36,243 bases of DNA from Shewanella sp. (GCA_021462625.1 JAJNAU010000018.1:1-36243); one strand, 5' to 3'. Shown: positions 8,903-26,234, numbered from the stretch's first letter. Made by a program: numbers and translations. Notes: generated from the letters alone by a model not told the origin.

Positions 8903-11900
8903 ATGGTTTACTCCTATTCTGAAAAGAAGCGTATTCGTAAAGACTTCGGTAAGCGTCCACGCGTGCTGGACATTCCTTACCTGTTGTCTATTCAGTTAGA
9001 CTCTTTCAAAACTTTCATCGATCAAGACCCTAGTGGTGAGCGTGGTTTAGAAGCCGCTTTCCGTAGCGTATTTCCCATCAAGAGCTATTCCGGTAACTCT
9101 GAGCTGCAATATGTCAGCTACAAGCTGGGCGAGCCTGTCTTTGATGTGAAAGAGTGTCAGATCCGCGGTGTAACTTATTCTGCTCCACTGCGCGTGAAAC
9201 TGCGCATGGTATTGTACGATCGCGAAGCTGCACCTGGCACAGTAAAAGATATTAAAGAACAAGAAGTCTACATGGGGGATATCCCTCTGATGACTGAAAA
9301 TGGTACTTTTGTGATCAATGGTACCGAGCGTGTGATTGTGTCCCAATTGCACCGCAGCCCTGGTGTGTTCTTCGACCACGATCGTGGTAAGACTCACTCA
9401 TCAGGTAAGGTGCTGTATAACGCACGTATTATTCCTTACCGTGGTTCCTGGCTGGACTTCGAGTTCGATCCTAAAGACGCGCTGTTCGTCCGTATCGACC
9501 GTCGCCGTAAGTTGCCGGCCACTATCATCCTGCGTGCCATGGATTTCTCCACTCAGGACATTCTGGACACCTTCTTTAACCGCATTACTTTCAAAGTTAA
9601 GAAAGCCTCGCTGGTGATGGAACTGTTGCCCGAGCGTCTGCGTGGTGAAACTGCCAGCTTTGACATCAAAGACAGTGAAGGCACTCTGTTGGTCGAAAAA
9701 GGCCGCCGCATTACCGCTCGTCATATCCGTCAGCTGGAAAAAACCAATACAACAGAGCTGGAAGTCCCGGTTGACTATATCGTTGGCAAAATTTCGGCAC
9801 AGGATTATATCGATCCTGATACCGGTGAAGTACTGGTTAGCGCCAACAGTGAACTGAGCCTGGAAACTCTGGCCCAGCTGTCTCTGGCTGGCATCAAAGA
9901 AGTCTCTACGCTGTACATCAACGAGTTGGATCAGGGTGCTTATATTTCTGACACGCTGCGTATCGACAGCACTTCCAATCGTTTGGAAGCCCTGGTTGAG
10001 ATCTACCGTATGATGCGTCCAGGTGAGCCACCAACCAAAGATGCGGCTGAAGCCCTGTTCCAGAACCTGTTCTTCAGCGATGAGCGTTATGACCTGTCTA
10101 AAGTAGGTCGTATGAAGTTCAACCGTCGCTTGGAAATCCCTGACGAAGAAGGTACCGGGGTACTGAGTCAGGACGATATCGTTGCTGTGATGAAGAAGAT
10201 CATCGAAATTCGTAACGGTAATGACGAAGTAGACGATATTGACCACTTGGGTAACCGTCGTATCCGCTCTGTAGGCGAAATGGCCGAAAACCAGTTCCGT
10301 GTCGGTTTGGTACGTGTTGAGCGTGCCGTTCGTGAGCGTCTGTCTCTGGGCGATCTGAACGAGCTGATGCCTCAGGATCTGATCAATGCCAAGCCAATTT
10401 CTGCGGCAGTGAAAGAGTTCTTTGGCTCTTCTCAGCTGTCTCAGTTTATGGATCAGAACAACCCGCTGTCTGAAGTAACCCACAAGCGCCGTATTTCGGC
10501 TCTGGGTCCAGGCGGTCTGACCCGTGAGCGTGCCGGCTTCGAAGTACGGGACGTACACCCAACTCACTACGGTCGTCTGTGTCCAATTGAGACCCCAGAA
10601 GGTCCCAACATTGGTCTGATCAACTCGCTGGCAACCTTTGCCCGCACCAACTCTTACGGTTTCCTGGAAACGCCATACCGTAAGGTGATTGATGGTGCCG
10701 TGACCGAAGATGTGGAATACCTGTCTGCCATTGAAGAAGGCCGCTACGTAGTCGCACAGGCCAACATTGCGCTGGACAGCGAAGGTCGTATTCTGGACGA
10801 GCAGGTCGCTTGTCGTCACAAAGGTGAATCTACCTTTATGCGCGCATCTGACATCCAGTATATGGACGTATCGCCACAGCAGATTATTTCTGTTGCAGCC
10901 TCACTGATCCCGTTCCTTGAACACGACGATGCTAACCGCGCCTTGATGGGTGCGAACATGCAACGTCAGGCCGTACCCACATTGAAGTCTGAAAAGCCTC
11001 TGGTCGGAACCGGTATTGAGCGCAATCTGGCTGTTGACTCGGGTGTGGTTGTTGCCGCTAAGCGTGGCGGGGTGATCGACTATGTTGATGCCAGCCGCAT
11101 CGTGGTGAAGGTGAATGAAGATGAGCTGCGCCCAGGCGAAGCCGGTATCGACATTTACAACCTGACCAAGTACACCCGTTCTAACCAGAACACCTGTATT
11201 AACCAGCGTCCATGCTGCTCAGTCGGTGATCCGGTTGTTCGTGGTGACGTACTGGCTGACGGTCCATCCACTGACTTGGGTGATCTGGCGCTGGGTCAGA
11301 ACATGCGCGTGGCGTTTATGCCATGGAACGGTTACAACTTCGAAGACTCGATTTTGATCTCTGAGCGTGTTGCTCAGGACGACCGTTTCACCACCATCCA
11401 CATTCAGGAACTGTCCTGTATCGCTCGTGATACCAAGCTGGGCTCTGAAGAGATCACTGCTGACATCCCTAACGTAGGTGAGTCTGCTCTGTCCAAGCTG
11501 GACGAGTCAGGTATTGTTTACATCGGTGCAGAAGTGAAGGGTGGCGACATCCTGGTGGGTAAGGTGACTCCGAAGGGCGAAACTCAGCTGACTCCAGAAG
11601 AGAAGCTGCTGCGTGCCATCTTCGGTGAAAAAGCCTCAGACGTGAAAGACAGCTCTCTGCGCGTACCTAACTCTGTGAAGGGTACTGTAATCGACGTTCA
11701 GGTATTTACCCGTGACGGCGTTGAAAAAGACAAGCGCGCGCTGGAAATCGAAGAGATGCACATCGCTCAGGCTCGTAAGGACCTGACCGAAGAGTTCAAG
11801 ATACTGGAAGAGGGTATCTTTGGCCGTGCCCGTAACTTGCTGGTTAATGCCGGTTACAGTGAAGCACAGCTGGCTGAGATTGCTCGTAAGGATTACCTGA

Positions 11901-12931
11901 CTCAGGCAATCGACAACGAAACCAAGCAGACTGAACTTGAGCAGTTGGCTGAACAGCACGAAGAGCTGAAAGCTGACTTCGACAAGAAGTTTGAAATCAA
12001 GCGTCGCAAGATCACCCAGGGTGATGATCTGGCTCCAGGCGTACTGAAGATCGTTAAGGTTTACCTGGCGGTTAAGCGTACTATCCAGCCTGGTGACAAG
12101 ATGGCGGGTCGTCACGGTAACAAGGGTGTTATCTCCAAGATCTGTCCTATCGAAGATATGCCATACGATGAGCAGGGTAACCCTGTAGACATCGTGCTGA
12201 ACCCACTGGGTGTACCCTCCCGTATGAACATCGGTCAGGTACTGGAAGTTCACTTGGGTGCTGCAGCCAAAGGTATCGGTAACCGCATCCAGAGCATGCT
12301 GGAAGAACAGCGTGAACTGGCTGAACTGCGTGGTTACATCAAGCAGGCATATGAGCTGGGTGAATCTCAGCAGAAAGTCGATATCGACTCTTTCACCGAC
12401 GAAGAAGTTCTGCGTCTGGCTAAGCACCTGAAAGAAGGTCTGCCAGTAGCCACTCCTGCGTTTGACGGTGCCAAAGAGAAAGAGATCAAGCAGATGCTTG
12501 AGCTTGCCGGCTTGCCAACTTCTGGCCAGCTGAAGCTGTTTGATGGTCGTACCGGTAACGAGTTTGAGCGTCCGGTAACCGTAGGTTACATGTACATGCT
12601 GAAACTGAACCACCTGGTGGATGACAAGATGCACGCCCGTTCTACCGGTTCGTACAGCTTGGTTACCCAGCAGCCTCTGGGCGGTAAAGCTCAGTTCGGT
12701 GGACAGCGTTTCGGTGAGATGGAAGTGTGGGCCCTGGAGGCATACGGCGCAGCCTATACCCTGCAGGAAATGCTCACTGTGAAGTCTGACGACGTGAATG
12801 GTCGTACCCAGATGTATAAGAACATTGTGGACGGCAACCATCAGATGCAGCCTGGCATGCCAGAGTCCTTCAACGTATTGCTCAAAGAAATCCGCTCACT
12901 CGGTATCAACATCGAGCTGGACGAAGAGTAA
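8903..12931 (+). CDS. rpoB: DNA-directed RNA polymerase subunit beta
   Basis: RpoB forms one half of the polymerase active-site cleft. From ATG 8903, with SD GAGGAA (8893-8898), it is 1342 aa, identical in length to E. coli. A longer in-frame reading from 8804 would start inside the leader and is rejected. The rifampicin cluster I segment from [16 protein letters not shown] onward keeps the drug-sensitive residues Asp517, His527 and Ser532 (E. coli 516, 526, 531). The 3'-end part with [11 protein letters not shown] and [21 protein letters not shown] is the conserved region contacting nucleic acid and beta'. rpoC lies 81 bp downstream. Confidence 0.98.
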   Translation: MVYSYSEKKRIRKDFGKRPRVLDIPYLLSIQLDSFKTFIDQDPSGERGLEAAFRSVFPIKSYSGNSELQYVSYKLGEPVFDVKECQIRGVTYSAPLRVKLRMVLYDREAAPGTVKDIKEQEVYMGDIPLMTENGTFVINGTERVIVSQLHRSPGVFFDHDRGKTHSSGKVLYNARIIPYRGSWLDFEFDPKDALFVRIDRRRKLPATIILRAMDFSTQDILDTFFNRITFKVKKASLVMELLPERLRGETASFDIKDSEGTLLVEKGRRITARHIRQLEKTNTTELEVPVDYIVGKISAQDYIDPDTGEVLVSANSELSLETLAQLSLAGIKEVSTLYINELDQGAYISDTLRIDSTSNRLEALVEIYRMMRPGEPPTKDAAEALFQNLFFSDERYDLSKVGRMKFNRRLEIPDEEGTGVLSQDDIVAVMKKIIEIRNGNDEVDDIDHLGNRRIRSVGEMAENQFRVGLVRVERAVRERLSLGDLNELMPQDLINAKPISAAVKEFFGSSQLSQFMDQNNPLSEVTHKRRISALGPGGLTRERAGFEVRDVHPTHYGRLCPIETPEGPNIGLINSLATFARTNSYGFLETPYRKVIDGAVTEDVEYLSAIEEGRYVVAQANIALDSEGRILDEQVACRHKGESTFMRASDIQYMDVSPQQIISVAASLIPFLEHDDANRALMGANMQRQAVPTLKSEKPLVGTGIERNLAVDSGVVVAAKRGGVIDYVDASRIVVKVNEDELRPGEAGIDIYNLTKYTRSNQNTCINQRPCCSVGDPVVRGDVLADGPSTDLGDLALGQNMRVAFMPWNGYNFEDSILISERVAQDDRFTTIHIQELSCIARDTKLGSEEITADIPNVGESALSKLDESGIVYIGAEVKGGDILVGKVTPKGETQLTPEEKLLRAIFGEKASDVKDSSLRVPNSVKGTVIDVQVFTRDGVEKDKRALEIEEMHIAQARKDLTEEFKILEEGIFGRARNLLVNAGYSEAQLAEIARKDYLTQAIDNETKQTELEQLAEQHEELKADFDKKFEIKRRKITQGDDLAPGVLKIVKVYLAVKRTIQPGDKMAGRHGNKGVISKICPIEDMPYDEQGNPVDIVLNPLGVPSRMNIGQVLEVHLGAAAKGIGNRIQSMLEEQRELAELRGYIKQAYELGESQQKVDIDSFTDEEVLRLAKHLKEGLPVATPAFDGAKEKEIKQMLELAGLPTSGQLKLFDGRTGNEFERPVTVGYMYMLKLNHLVDDKMHARSTGSYSLVTQQPLGGKAQFGGQRFGEMEVWALEAYGAAYTLQEMLTVKSDDVNGRTQMYKNIVDGNHQMQPGMPESFNVLLKEIRSLGINIELDEE

Positions 12932-12962
12932 TACGGGCCAAGGCCTCGTTGGTAACAGAATC

Positions 12963-12986
12963 GGTGCTCCGCGCGAGCGGGGCACC
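12963..12986 (+). other. GNRA-capped hairpin in the rpoB-rpoC junction
   Basis: A 10-bp stem GGTGCTCCGC (12963-12972) with GCGGGGCACC (12977-12986), containing one U-G pair, is closed by a GCGA tetraloop of the GNRA type. No T-run follows, so it is not a terminator. It ends 15 nt before the rpoC SD and may be an mRNA processing or stability element. Confidence 0.75.
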
Positions 12987-13012
12987 CGGTTTAACTCCTT
13001 TAGGAGAGAAAC

Positions 13013-17227
<4,215 letters not shown>

Positions 17228-17243
17228 CTGCCAAAGTGGTTAT

Positions 17244-17269
17244 AAAAAGGCGCCAAAGGCGCTTTTTTT
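17244..17269 (+). terminator. Rho-independent terminator of rpoBC
   Basis: Stem GGCGCC-type: GCGCC (17250-17254) pairs with GGCGC (17258-17262) around an AAA loop, extended by G-T and A-T pairs using AAAAA (17244-17248) and TTTTTTT (17263-17269). It lies 16 bp after the rpoC stop. Confidence 0.88.
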
Positions 17270-17300
17270 ATTGTATAGAGAGGCAAAAGTTGGCTATTTC

Positions 17301-17329
17301 TTGACAGTCATCCATTACCTTTCTAAAAT
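17301..17329 (+). promoter_or_regulatory. Sigma70 promoter of the str operon
   Basis: A consensus TTGACA (17301-17306) and TAAAAT (17324-17329) are 17 bp apart, followed by a GC-rich discriminator CCGCG. Predicted start is near 17336, giving a leader of about 70 nt before rpsL. Confidence 0.88.
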
Positions 17330-17335
17330 TCCGCG

Positions 17336-17351
17336 TCCCACCATAGTGGGA
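17336..17351 (+). other. Hairpin at the 5' end of the str mRNA
   Basis: TCCCAC (17336-17341) and GTGGGA (17346-17351) form a perfect 6-bp stem with a CATA loop, right at the predicted transcription start. A 5'-terminal stem of this kind could protect the mRNA from RNase E/RppH entry; that role is inferred. Confidence 0.6.
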
Positions 17352-17382
17352 TTAGATTTTTCACACCTATTTGTTGAGCTAG

Positions 17383-17781
<399 letters not shown>

Positions 17782-17859
17782 TGGTTTCCCGTTAAGTAAG
17801 GCCAAGCTAAATTTTTGTATTCCAGTTTTGGAAATACCTGAAGCATACGGAGAATTGTT

Positions 17860-18330
17860 ATGCCAAGACGTCGCGTAGTAGGACAACGTAAGATCCTGCC
17901 TGATCCAAAATTCAACAGTGAGTTGCTGGCTAAGTTTATCAACGTCATTATGCAGGATGGCAAAAAGTCAACTGCAGAAAAAATTATCTACAAAGCTCTG
18001 GATGTTGTCGCCGATAAGAAAAGCGAAGATCATCTGGTTATTCTGGAAGCAGCCCTGGACAATGTACGCCCATCAGTTGAGGTGAAATCTCGCCGCGTTG
18101 GTGGTTCTACTTACCAGGTGCCATGTGAAGTTCGTCCAGTGCGTCGTAACGCGCTGGCGATGCGCTGGTTGGTTGAAGCTGCTCGCAAGCGTGGTGAAAA
18201 ATCTATGGCTCTGCGCCTGGCAGGTGAACTGCTGGATGCATCCGACAACAAAGGCACTGCAGTGAAGAAACGTGAAGACGTTCACCGCATGGCTGAAGCA
18301 AACAAAGCGTTTGCTCATTACCGCTGGTAA
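17860..18330 (+). CDS. rpsG: 30S ribosomal protein S7
   Basis: S7 nucleates assembly of the 30S head and lines the E site. At 156 aa it matches the short (non-K-12) form of the family. The start ATG at 17860 follows ACGGAG. Its N-terminal [16 protein letters not shown] and helical core are conserved. The 78-nt gap to rpsL is where S7 binds its own mRNA in E. coli; similar translational feedback is inferred, not seen directly. Confidence 0.98.
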   Translation: MPRRRVVGQRKILPDPKFNSELLAKFINVIMQDGKKSTAEKIIYKALDVVADKKSEDHLVILEAALDNVRPSVEVKSRRVGGSTYQVPCEVRPVRRNALAMRWLVEAARKRGEKSMALRLAGELLDASDNKGTAVKKREDVHRMAEANKAFAHYRW

Positions 18331-18336
18331 TAAAAT

Positions 18337-18360
18337 TGGCGTGGGTTTCGGCCCACGCCA
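18337..18360 (+). other. Strong hairpin in the rpsG-fusA junction
   Basis: A perfect 9-bp stem TGGCGTGGG (18337-18345) with CCCACGCCA (18352-18360) encloses a TTTCGG loop, 7 bp after the rpsG stop. There is no T-run, so it is not a classical terminator. It may stabilise the upstream mRNA or set the ratio of ribosomal proteins to EF-G. Confidence 0.75.
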
Positions 18361-18406
18361 CTACGTTGTTTCCGGGGAGCCATATCCCGGATAAGAGGAT
18401 ATAATC

Positions 18407-20503
18407 GTGGCTCGTACAACTCCAATTGAGCGCTACCGAAATATTGGTATCTGTGCTCATGTTGACGCTGGTAAAACCACCACAACTGAACGCGTTCTGT
18501 TTTATACCGGTCTGTCTCATAAAATCGGTGAAGTGCACGATGGTGCAGCAACAACCGATTGGATGGTGCAAGAGCAGGAACGTGGTATCACAATTACTTC
18601 CGCTGCCGTAACCACTTTTTGGCGAGGCATGGATGCGCAGTTCACTGAACACCGCATCAACATCATCGATACACCTGGCCACGTAGACTTCACTATTGAA
18701 GTAGAACGTTCTCTGCGCGTATTGGACGGTGCAGTGGTGGTATTTTGTGGCTCCTCCGGCGTAGAACCACAGTCTGAAACCGTATGGCGTCAAGCCGACA
18801 AATACGGTGTCCCCCGCATGGTATTCGTCAACAAGATGGACCGTGCCGGAGCCGATTTCGACCGCGTGATCGAGCAAATTCGCACCCGTCTGGGTGCTGC
18901 CTGTGTGCCTATTCAGCTGAACATTGGTGCTGAAGACGAGTTCAAGGGCGTAATCGACCTTATCAAGATGAAGGCCATTAACTGGAACGAAGCGGACCAG
19001 GGCATGACCTTTACCTATGAAGAAATTCCTGCAAACTTGGCTGACAAAGCAGCTGAGATGCGCGAGTACCTGGTTGAAGCAGCAGCCGAAGCTTCTGAAG
19101 AGTTGATGGAAAAATACCTGGAAGAGGGTGATCTGTCAGAAGAAGAAATCAACAAGGCACTGCGCCAGCGTACCATTAATAACGAGATCGTGCTGGCCAC
19201 CTGTGGCAGTGCGTTCAAAAACAAAGGTGTTCAGGCGGTACTGGATGCAGTAATTGAATACCTGCCTGCACCGGTTGATGTCCCTGCGATTAAGGGTATT
19301 GACGACCGTGATAACGAAGTTGAGCGTGAGTCTGATGACAACGCCCCGTTTTCTGCGCTGGCATTCAAGATTGCTACCGACCCATTTGTAGGCACCCTGA
19401 CCTTTATCCGTGTGTATTCCGGTGTACTGCAGTCAGGTGACGCTGTGTATAACTCTGTGAAGGGCAAACGTGAGCGTGTTGGGCGTATCGTTCAGATGCA
19501 CGCCAACGATCGTAAGGAACTGAAAGAAGTTCGCGCCGGTGATATCGCTGCAGCTATTGGTCTGAAAGATGTGACCACAGGTGATACGCTGTGTGACAGT
19601 AATCACAAGGTTATTCTGGAGCGCATGGAGTTCCCTGAGCCGGTAATTACCATTGCGGTAGAGCCACGCTCAAAAGCCGATCAGGAAAAGATGGGTATTG
19701 CCCTGCAGAAGTTGGCTGCTGAAGATCCATCTTTCCGCGTTGAGACCGATGAAGAATCAGGTCAAACACTGATCTCCGGTATGGGTGAATTGCACCTGGA
19801 TATCATCGTAGACCGCATGCGTCGTGAGTTCAGTGTGGAATGTAACGTAGGTAAACCTCAGGTAGCCTATCGTGAAACTATCCGCGGCAGCGTGGAAGTA
19901 GAAGGCAAGTTTGTTCGTCAGTCAGGTGGTCGTGGTCAGTTTGGTCACGTATGGCTGAAACTGGAGCCTAATGAGGAAGGCGGCAGTTATGAATTCGTCA
20001 ATGCGATTGTAGGTGGTGTGATCCCCAAGGAATACATTCCTGCCGTTGACAAAGGTATCCAGGAACAGATGAAGAATGGTGTTCTCGCCGGCTTCCCTGT
20101 TCTGGACGTGAAGGTCACTCTGTTTGATGGTTCATATCACGATGTGGACTCAAACGAGATGGCTTTCAAGGTTGCAGGTTCTATGGGCTTCAAGAAGGGT
20201 GCGCTGCAAGCCAGCCCTGTGTTGCTCGAGCCTTGCATGAAAGTAGAAGTAACCACGCCTGAAGACTATATGGGCGACGTGGTCGGTGATCTGAACCGTC
20301 GCCGTGGTCTGATTGAGGGTATGGATGACGGCGTGGCCGGCATCAAGATTATCCGCTGTGTGGTGCCTCTGGCTGAAATGTTTGGTTATGCGACTGATTT
20401 GCGCTCTGCAACTCAGGGTCGTGCCTCATACTCCATGGAGTTTTTGAAGTACGCTGAAGCACCACAAAACATTGCTAAAGCAGTTATTGAAGCGAGAAGC
20501 TAG
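18407..20503 (+). CDS. fusA: Elongation factor G
   Basis: EF-G drives translocation with GTP hydrolysis and, with RRF, recycles ribosomes. The GTG start at 18407 follows SD AGAGGAT; 698 aa is full length (E. coli 704). G motifs [17 protein letters not shown] and NKMDR are present in the N-terminal G domain, followed by domains II-V. The domain IV region includes the segment around YRETIRG. It is the str-operon copy; tufA follows after 92 bp. Confidence 0.98.
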   Translation: MARTTPIERYRNIGICAHVDAGKTTTTERVLFYTGLSHKIGEVHDGAATTDWMVQEQERGITITSAAVTTFWRGMDAQFTEHRINIIDTPGHVDFTIEVERSLRVLDGAVVVFCGSSGVEPQSETVWRQADKYGVPRMVFVNKMDRAGADFDRVIEQIRTRLGAACVPIQLNIGAEDEFKGVIDLIKMKAINWNEADQGMTFTYEEIPANLADKAAEMREYLVEAAAEASEELMEKYLEEGDLSEEEINKALRQRTINNEIVLATCGSAFKNKGVQAVLDAVIEYLPAPVDVPAIKGIDDRDNEVERESDDNAPFSALAFKIATDPFVGTLTFIRVYSGVLQSGDAVYNSVKGKRERVGRIVQMHANDRKELKEVRAGDIAAAIGLKDVTTGDTLCDSNHKVILERMEFPEPVITIAVEPRSKADQEKMGIALQKLAAEDPSFRVETDEESGQTLISGMGELHLDIIVDRMRREFSVECNVGKPQVAYRETIRGSVEVEGKFVRQSGGRGQFGHVWLKLEPNEEGGSYEFVNAIVGGVIPKEYIPAVDKGIQEQMKNGVLAGFPVLDVKVTLFDGSYHDVDSNEMAFKVAGSMGFKKGALQASPVLLEPCMKVEVTTPEDYMGDVVGDLNRRRGLIEGMDDGVAGIKIIRCVVPLAEMFGYATDLRSATQGRASYSMEFLKYAEAPQNIAKAVIEARS

Positions 20504-20546
20504 ATTTTCAGCGCTAGGCTGGTATAACTGTTAATTTGTTTGATAT

Positions 20547-20570
20547 TGGTCGGTTCCCCCGAGCCGGCCA
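20547..20570 (+). other. Hairpin in the fusA-tufA junction
   Basis: TGGTCGGTT (20547-20555) pairs with AGCCGGCCA (20562-20570) using two G-T pairs, around a CCCCCG loop. No T-run follows. It lies 13 nt before the tufA SD and resembles the other intercistronic hairpins in this cluster. Confidence 0.55.
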
Positions 20571-20595
20571 CTCTCGAAAAGTAAAGGAACATATC

Positions 20596-21780
20596 GTGGC
20601 TAAAGAGAAATTTGAACGTAGCAAACCGCACTTAAACGTGGGTACCATTGGTCACGTTGACCATGGTAAAACTACTCTGACCGCAGCAATCTCTACCGTA
20701 CTGGCAAAAGTATACGGTGGTACTGCTAAAGACTTCGCATCTATCGATAACGCTCCAGAAGAGCGTGAGCGTGGTATTACCATCAATACCTCTCACATCG
20801 AATACGATACGCCAAACCGTCACTACGCACACGTAGACTGCCCAGGCCACGCTGACTATGTAAAAAACATGATCACCGGTGCCGCTCAGATGGACGGCGC
20901 AATCCTGGTAGTTGCTTCTACTGACGGTCCAATGCCACAGACCCGTGAGCACATCCTGCTGTCTCGTCAGGTAGGTGTACCTTACATCATCGTGTTCATG
21001 AACAAGTGTGACATGGTAGACGATGAAGAGCTGCTGGAACTGGTCGAGATGGAAGTTCGTGAACTGCTGTCTGAGTATGATTTCCCAGGTGATGACCTGC
21101 CAGTGATTCAGGGTTCTGCTCTGAAAGCGCTGGAAGGCGACGCAGCTTGGGAAGCGAAGATCATCGAACTGGCAGAAGCGCTGGATTCTTACATTCCTGA
21201 GCCAGAGCGTGCAATCGACAAGCCATTCCTGCTGCCAATTGAAGACGTATTCTCAATCTCTGGCCGTGGTACTGTAGTAACCGGTCGTGTTGAGCGCGGT
21301 ATTATCAAAGTTGGTGAAGAAGTCGAAATCGTAGGTATCAAAGAGACCACCAAGACGACTTGTACCGGTGTAGAAATGTTCCGCAAGCTGCTGGACGAAG
21401 GCCGCGCTGGTGAGAACTGTGGTATCCTGCTGCGTGGTACTAAGCGCGACGAAGTAGAGCGTGGTCAGGTACTGGCTAAGCCAGGTACCATCACTCCTCA
21501 CACCAAGTTTGAGTCTGAAGTATACGTCCTGTCTAAAGAAGAAGGTGGTCGTCACACCCCGTTCTTCAAAGGCTACCGTCCACAGTTCTACTTCCGTACA
21601 ACTGACGTAACCGGTACCATCGAGCTGCCAGAAGGCGTAGAAATGGTAATGCCAGGTGACAACATCAAGATGGTAGTTACCCTGATTGCGCCAATCGCGA
21701 TGGACGAAGGTCTGCGCTTCGCAATCCGTGAAGGTGGCCGTACCGTTGGTGCGGGTGTTGTTGCCAAGATCCACGAATAA
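20596..21780 (+). CDS. tufA: Elongation factor Tu (copy 2, str operon)
   Basis: This is the second, protein-identical EF-Tu of 394 aa with the same G motifs (19-26, 81-88, 136-139). The start is GTG at 20596 preceded by SD AAAGGA (20583-20588). A longer reading from a TTG at 20536 adds residues through the intercistronic hairpin and lacks the EF-Tu N-terminus, so it is rejected. The copy differs from tufB in its start codon and ribosome-binding site, and its expression is coupled to fusA. Position after fusA identifies it as the tufA-type locus. Confidence 0.98.
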   Translation: MAKEKFERSKPHLNVGTIGHVDHGKTTLTAAISTVLAKVYGGTAKDFASIDNAPEERERGITINTSHIEYDTPNRHYAHVDCPGHADYVKNMITGAAQMDGAILVVASTDGPMPQTREHILLSRQVGVPYIIVFMNKCDMVDDEELLELVEMEVRELLSEYDFPGDDLPVIQGSALKALEGDAAWEAKIIELAEALDSYIPEPERAIDKPFLLPIEDVFSISGRGTVVTGRVERGIIKVGEEVEIVGIKETTKTTCTGVEMFRKLLDEGRAGENCGILLRGTKRDEVERGQVLAKPGTITPHTKFESEVYVLSKEEGGRHTPFFKGYRPQFYFRTTDVTGTIELPEGVEMVMPGDNIKMVVTLIAPIAMDEGLRFAIREGGRTVGAGVVAKIHE

Positions 21781-21831
21781 TTTCGTGTCTTGAAGACAAC
21801 CCTGAAAAAGGAAGCTTCGGCTTCCTTTTTT
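20597..21831 (+). repeat. tuf direct repeat, right copy (1235 bp)
   Basis: Identical to 3797-5031, including the 3' flank and terminator. The two copies are in direct orientation with 15.6 kb between them. Confidence 0.95.
21805..21831 (+). terminator. Rho-independent terminator of the str operon
   Basis: Same 11-bp stem and TTCG loop as after tufB: AAAAAGGAAGC (21805-21815) with GCTTCCTTTTT (21820-21830), then T. It closes rpsL-rpsG-fusA-tufA. Confidence 0.92.
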
Positions 21832-21862
21832 ATTCGTTGCGTGCAGGGCGGTTTAAGAAAAG

Positions 21863-21891
21863 TTGGCGAGTTTGAAAAAAATCCGTATAAT
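21863..21891 (+). promoter_or_regulatory. S10 operon promoter P1
   Basis: TTGGCG (21863-21868) and a consensus TATAAT (21886-21891) are separated by 17 bp and followed by a GC-rich TCGCGC discriminator. It is the upstream one of two tandem candidates. Confidence 0.75.
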
Positions 21892-21945
21892 TCGCGCACT
21901 TTTGATGGTGAATGACTCGTAGTGGTGGTTATTCACGTAGCGGGC

Positions 21946-21973
21946 TTGATCATTAGCGATAGCTATGTATAAT
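21946..21973 (+). promoter_or_regulatory. S10 operon promoter P2 (candidate)
   Basis: TTGATC (21946-21951) and a consensus TATAAT (21968-21973) are separated by 16 bp. The leader from here to rpsJ would be about 165 nt, close to the length of the E. coli S10 leader (172 nt), so P2 may be the main promoter. Confidence 0.6.
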
Positions 21974-21979
21974 GTGCCA

Positions 21980-22458
<479 letters not shown>

Positions 22459-22486
22459 TTGAGATCCTTTAGAAGAGGTTTGAGAG

Positions 22487-23125
22487 ATGGCTATCGGTCT
22501 TATTGGTCGTAAAGTGGGTATGACCCGCATCTTCACTGAAGATGGCGCGTCTATCCCGGTTACAGTAATTGAAGTGGAAGCGAATCGCGTTACCCAGGTT
22601 AAGACCCTGGAAAACGACGGTTACCGTGCACTTCAAGTTACTACCGGCACCAAAAAAGCCAATCGCATCACTAAGCCAGAAGCTGGCCACTTTGCCAAGG
22701 CGGGCGTTGAAGCCGGTCGTGGTCTGTGGGAAATGCGTCTGGGCAGCGGTGAAGGCGAAGGCATTGAAGTTGGTGCTGAGCTGAAAGTTGATATCTTCGC
22801 TGACGTGGCGAAAGTAGACGTTACTGGTCAGTCTAAGGGTAAAGGTTTCCAGGGGGGCGTTAAGCGCTGGAACTTCCGTACTCAGGACATGACTCACGGT
22901 AACTCTCTGGCACACCGTGCTAACGGTTCTATCGGTCAGAACCAGACACCAGGTCGTGTATTTAAAGGTAAGAAAATGTCAGGCCACATGGGTGCTGAGC
23001 AAGTTACTACTCAGAATTTGGACGTAGTGCGTGTAGATGCAGAGCGTAACCTGCTGCTGGTTAAAGGTGCCGTGCCAGGCGCTACCAACGGCAACCTGAT
23101 TATCAAGCCTGCCGTGAAAGCTTAA
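22487..23125 (+). CDS. rplC: 50S ribosomal protein L3
   Basis: L3 is an early assembly protein reaching the peptidyl-transferase centre. 212 aa against 209 in E. coli. The extended loop with [23 protein letters not shown] sequence (here [20 protein letters not shown]) approaches the active site and includes the Gln that PrmB methylates in E. coli. The start ATG at 22487 follows AGAGG at about 22474-22478, with 28 bp to rpsJ. Confidence 0.98.
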   Translation: MAIGLIGRKVGMTRIFTEDGASIPVTVIEVEANRVTQVKTLENDGYRALQVTTGTKKANRITKPEAGHFAKAGVEAGRGLWEMRLGSGEGEGIEVGAELKVDIFADVAKVDVTGQSKGKGFQGGVKRWNFRTQDMTHGNSLAHRANGSIGQNQTPGRVFKGKKMSGHMGAEQVTTQNLDVVRVDAERNLLLVKGAVPGATNGNLIIKPAVKA

Positions 23126-23142
23126 GGTCTGAGGAGATAGTA

Positions 23143-23748
23143 ATGGAATTGGTATTGAAAGACGCTAACAGCGCTCTTGAAGTTTCCGAAACTACCTTCG
23201 GCCGTGACTTTAATGAAGCACTGGTTCACCAGGTAGTTGTAGCTTACGCTGCAAACGCGCGTCAGGGCACCCGTGCTCAGAAGACTCGCGCAGAAGTTGT
23301 TGGCTCTGGCAAGAAGCCATGGCGCCAGAAGGGTACTGGCCGCGCTCGTGCGGGTGGTGTCAAGGGCCCAATCTGGCGTGGAGGCGGTGTTTCTTTCGCT
23401 GCTAAGCCACAAGATCACAGTCAAAAAGTGAACAAAAAGATGTACCGCGGTGCTCTGATGAGCATTCTGTCTGAGCTGGTACGTCAGGACCGTCTGATCG
23501 TTGTCGAGAAGTTCGGTGTTGAAGCTCCTAAGACTAAGGAGCTGAAAGCCAAGCTGAAAGCAATGGATCTTGAAGACGTGTTGATCGTTACTGCCGAAGT
23601 AGACGAGAACCTGTTCTTGGCAGCGCGTAACCTGTACAAGGTTGACGTACGTGACGTTGCTGGTATCGATCCAGTAAGTCTGATCGCGTTCGACAAAGTG
23701 CTGGTAACTGCTGATGCTGTTAAGCAAATCGAGGAGATGCTGGCATGA
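23143..23748 (+). CDS. rplD: 50S ribosomal protein L4
   Basis: L4 is an early 23S-binding protein lining the exit tunnel and the regulator of the S10 operon. 201 aa, same as E. coli. The long basic loop with [15 protein letters not shown] and RGGGVSF inserts into the tunnel near the macrolide site. The start ATG at 23143 follows TGAGGAGA. The last codons overlap the rplW start by 4 bp (ATGA), so translation is coupled. Confidence 0.98.
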   Translation: MELVLKDANSALEVSETTFGRDFNEALVHQVVVAYAANARQGTRAQKTRAEVVGSGKKPWRQKGTGRARAGGVKGPIWRGGGVSFAAKPQDHSQKVNKKMYRGALMSILSELVRQDRLIVVEKFGVEAPKTKELKAKLKAMDLEDVLIVTAEVDENLFLAARNLYKVDVRDVAGIDPVSLIAFDKVLVTADAVKQIEEMLA

Positions 23749-24047
23749 TCCGCGAAGAACGTTTGCTGAAAGTTATTCTGGCTCCACACATCTCTGAAAA
23801 GAGCACTGTGGTTGCAGAAAAGACCAACACCGTGGTTTTCCGCGTAGCGATGGATGCCAACAAGGCTGAAATCAAAGCTGCTGTTGAAAAACTGTTCGAA
23901 GTTGAAGTAGCTGGTGTTCGCACTCTGGTAAACAAAGGTAAGACCAAGCGTCACGGTGCCCGTGTGGGTCGTCGTAGCGACTGGAAAAAGGCCTATGTGA
24001 CCCTGGCTGCCGGTGCTGACATCGACTTTGTTGGCGCTGAAGCATAA
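23745..24047 (+). CDS. rplW: 50S ribosomal protein L23
   Basis: L23 sits at the tunnel exit and is the docking site for trigger factor and SRP. 100 aa as in E. coli. The ATG overlaps the rplD stop codon (ATGA). The internal SD is GAGGAG within rplD (about 23731-23736). Confidence 0.98.
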   Translation: MIREERLLKVILAPHISEKSTVVAEKTNTVVFRVAMDANKAEIKAAVEKLFEVEVAGVRTLVNKGKTKRHGARVGRRSDWKKAYVTLAAGADIDFVGAEA

Positions 24048-24058
24048 GGAGATTACTC

Positions 24059-25176
<1,118 letters not shown>

Positions 25177-25191
25177 TACGGGAGGAATAAG

Positions 25192-25524
25192 ATGGAAGTT
25201 TTAGCTAAACATCGTTTTGCCCGTACGTCTCCGCAGAAAGCTCGCTTGGTAGCTGATCAGATCCGCGGTCTGCCTATTGCTAAGGCCCTGGAAATCCTGA
25301 CTTTCAGCCCTAAGAAAGCAGCCGTACTGGTAAAGAAAGTCGTTGATTCAGCGATTGCTAACGCCGAGCACAACGAAGGCGCTGACATCGATGAGCTGAA
25401 AGTAGCCAAGGTTTTCGTAGATGAAGGCCCAGTTATGAAGCGCATCATGCCACGTGCGAAAGGTCGTGCCGATCGTATCATCAAGCGTACCAGCCACATC
25501 ACTGTGGTTGTATCAGATCGCTAG
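25192..25524 (+). CDS. rplV: 50S ribosomal protein L22
   Basis: L22 has a beta-hairpin that lines the exit tunnel beside L4 and holds the macrolide-resistance and arrest-peptide contact region (here around [17 protein letters not shown]). 110 aa as in E. coli, with no deletion visible in the loop. Start ATG at 25192 follows GGGAGGA. Confidence 0.98.
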   Translation: MEVLAKHRFARTSPQKARLVADQIRGLPIAKALEILTFSPKKAAVLVKKVVDSAIANAEHNEGADIDELKVAKVFVDEGPVMKRIMPRAKGRADRIIKRTSHITVVVSDR

Positions 25525-25533
25525 GAGAGAGCA

Positions 25534-26223
25534 ATGGGACAGAAAGTACATCCTAATGGTATCCGTCTGGGTATCACCAAGCCTTGGATCTCTACCTGGT
25601 ACGCAGATAAGTCAGACTATGCAAATAATCTGAACAGCGACTGGGAAGTGCGTAAGTTTCTGGAAAAGAAACTGAAAGCCGCTTCAGTATCCAAGATCGT
25701 TATCGAACGCCCAGCGAAAAGCATCCGCGTTACTATTCACACTGCCCGTCCAGGCGTTGTGATCGGTAAGAAAGGTGAAGACGTTGAAGTATTGCGTGCG
25801 GAAGTTGCCCGTATCACTGGCGCTCCTGCTCAAATCAACATCGCTGAGATCCGTAAGCCTGAACTGGACGCCAAGCTGGTAGCTGATTCTATCGCTCAGC
25901 AGCTGGAGCGTCGCGTTATGTTCCGTCGTGCGATGAAGCGCGCTGTACAGAACGCTATGCGTATCGGAGCCCAAGGTATCAAAGTTGAAGTTAGTGGCCG
26001 TTTAGGCGGCGCTGAAATTGCGCGTTCTGAGTGGTACCGCGAAGGCCGTGTGCCTCTGCATACCCTGCGTGCTGATATCGACTATGCGACTTCTGAGAGC
26101 CACACCCAGTACGGTGTGATCGGCATTAAAGTTTGGATCTTCAAAGGTGAAGTTCTGGACGGTATGCTGCCTCAGATCGAAGAGCCGAAGCAGCAGCCTA
26201 AGCGCAAGCCTCGTAACAAGTAG
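25534..26223 (+). CDS. rpsC: 30S ribosomal protein S3
   Basis: S3 forms part of the mRNA entry channel with S4 and S5 and helps helicase activity. 229 aa (E. coli 233). The type 2 KH domain with [10 protein letters not shown] and the C-terminal S3 domain with [20 protein letters not shown] are present. The tail is basic and proline-containing. Start ATG at 25534 follows AGGAGAG overlapping the rplV stop. Confidence 0.98.
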   Translation: MGQKVHPNGIRLGITKPWISTWYADKSDYANNLNSDWEVRKFLEKKLKAASVSKIVIERPAKSIRVTIHTARPGVVIGKKGEDVEVLRAEVARITGAPAQINIAEIRKPELDAKLVADSIAQQLERRVMFRRAMKRAVQNAMRIGAQGIKVEVSGRLGGAEIARSEWYREGRVPLHTLRADIDYATSESHTQYGVIGIKVWIFKGEVLDGMLPQIEEPKQQPKRKPRNK

Positions 26224-26234
26224 GAGAGCCCGCA

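Noticed and set aside
9401..10819. 472-codon open frame antisense to rpoB (also 11636-12841)
   Set aside because: Shadow of the biased codon use of rpoB on the opposite strand. No start signal, no recognisable protein.
20536..20595. N-terminal extension of EF-Tu copy 2
   Set aside because: A TTG start with no SD; the other, identical copy starts at the position equal to GTG 20596, which has a clear SD.
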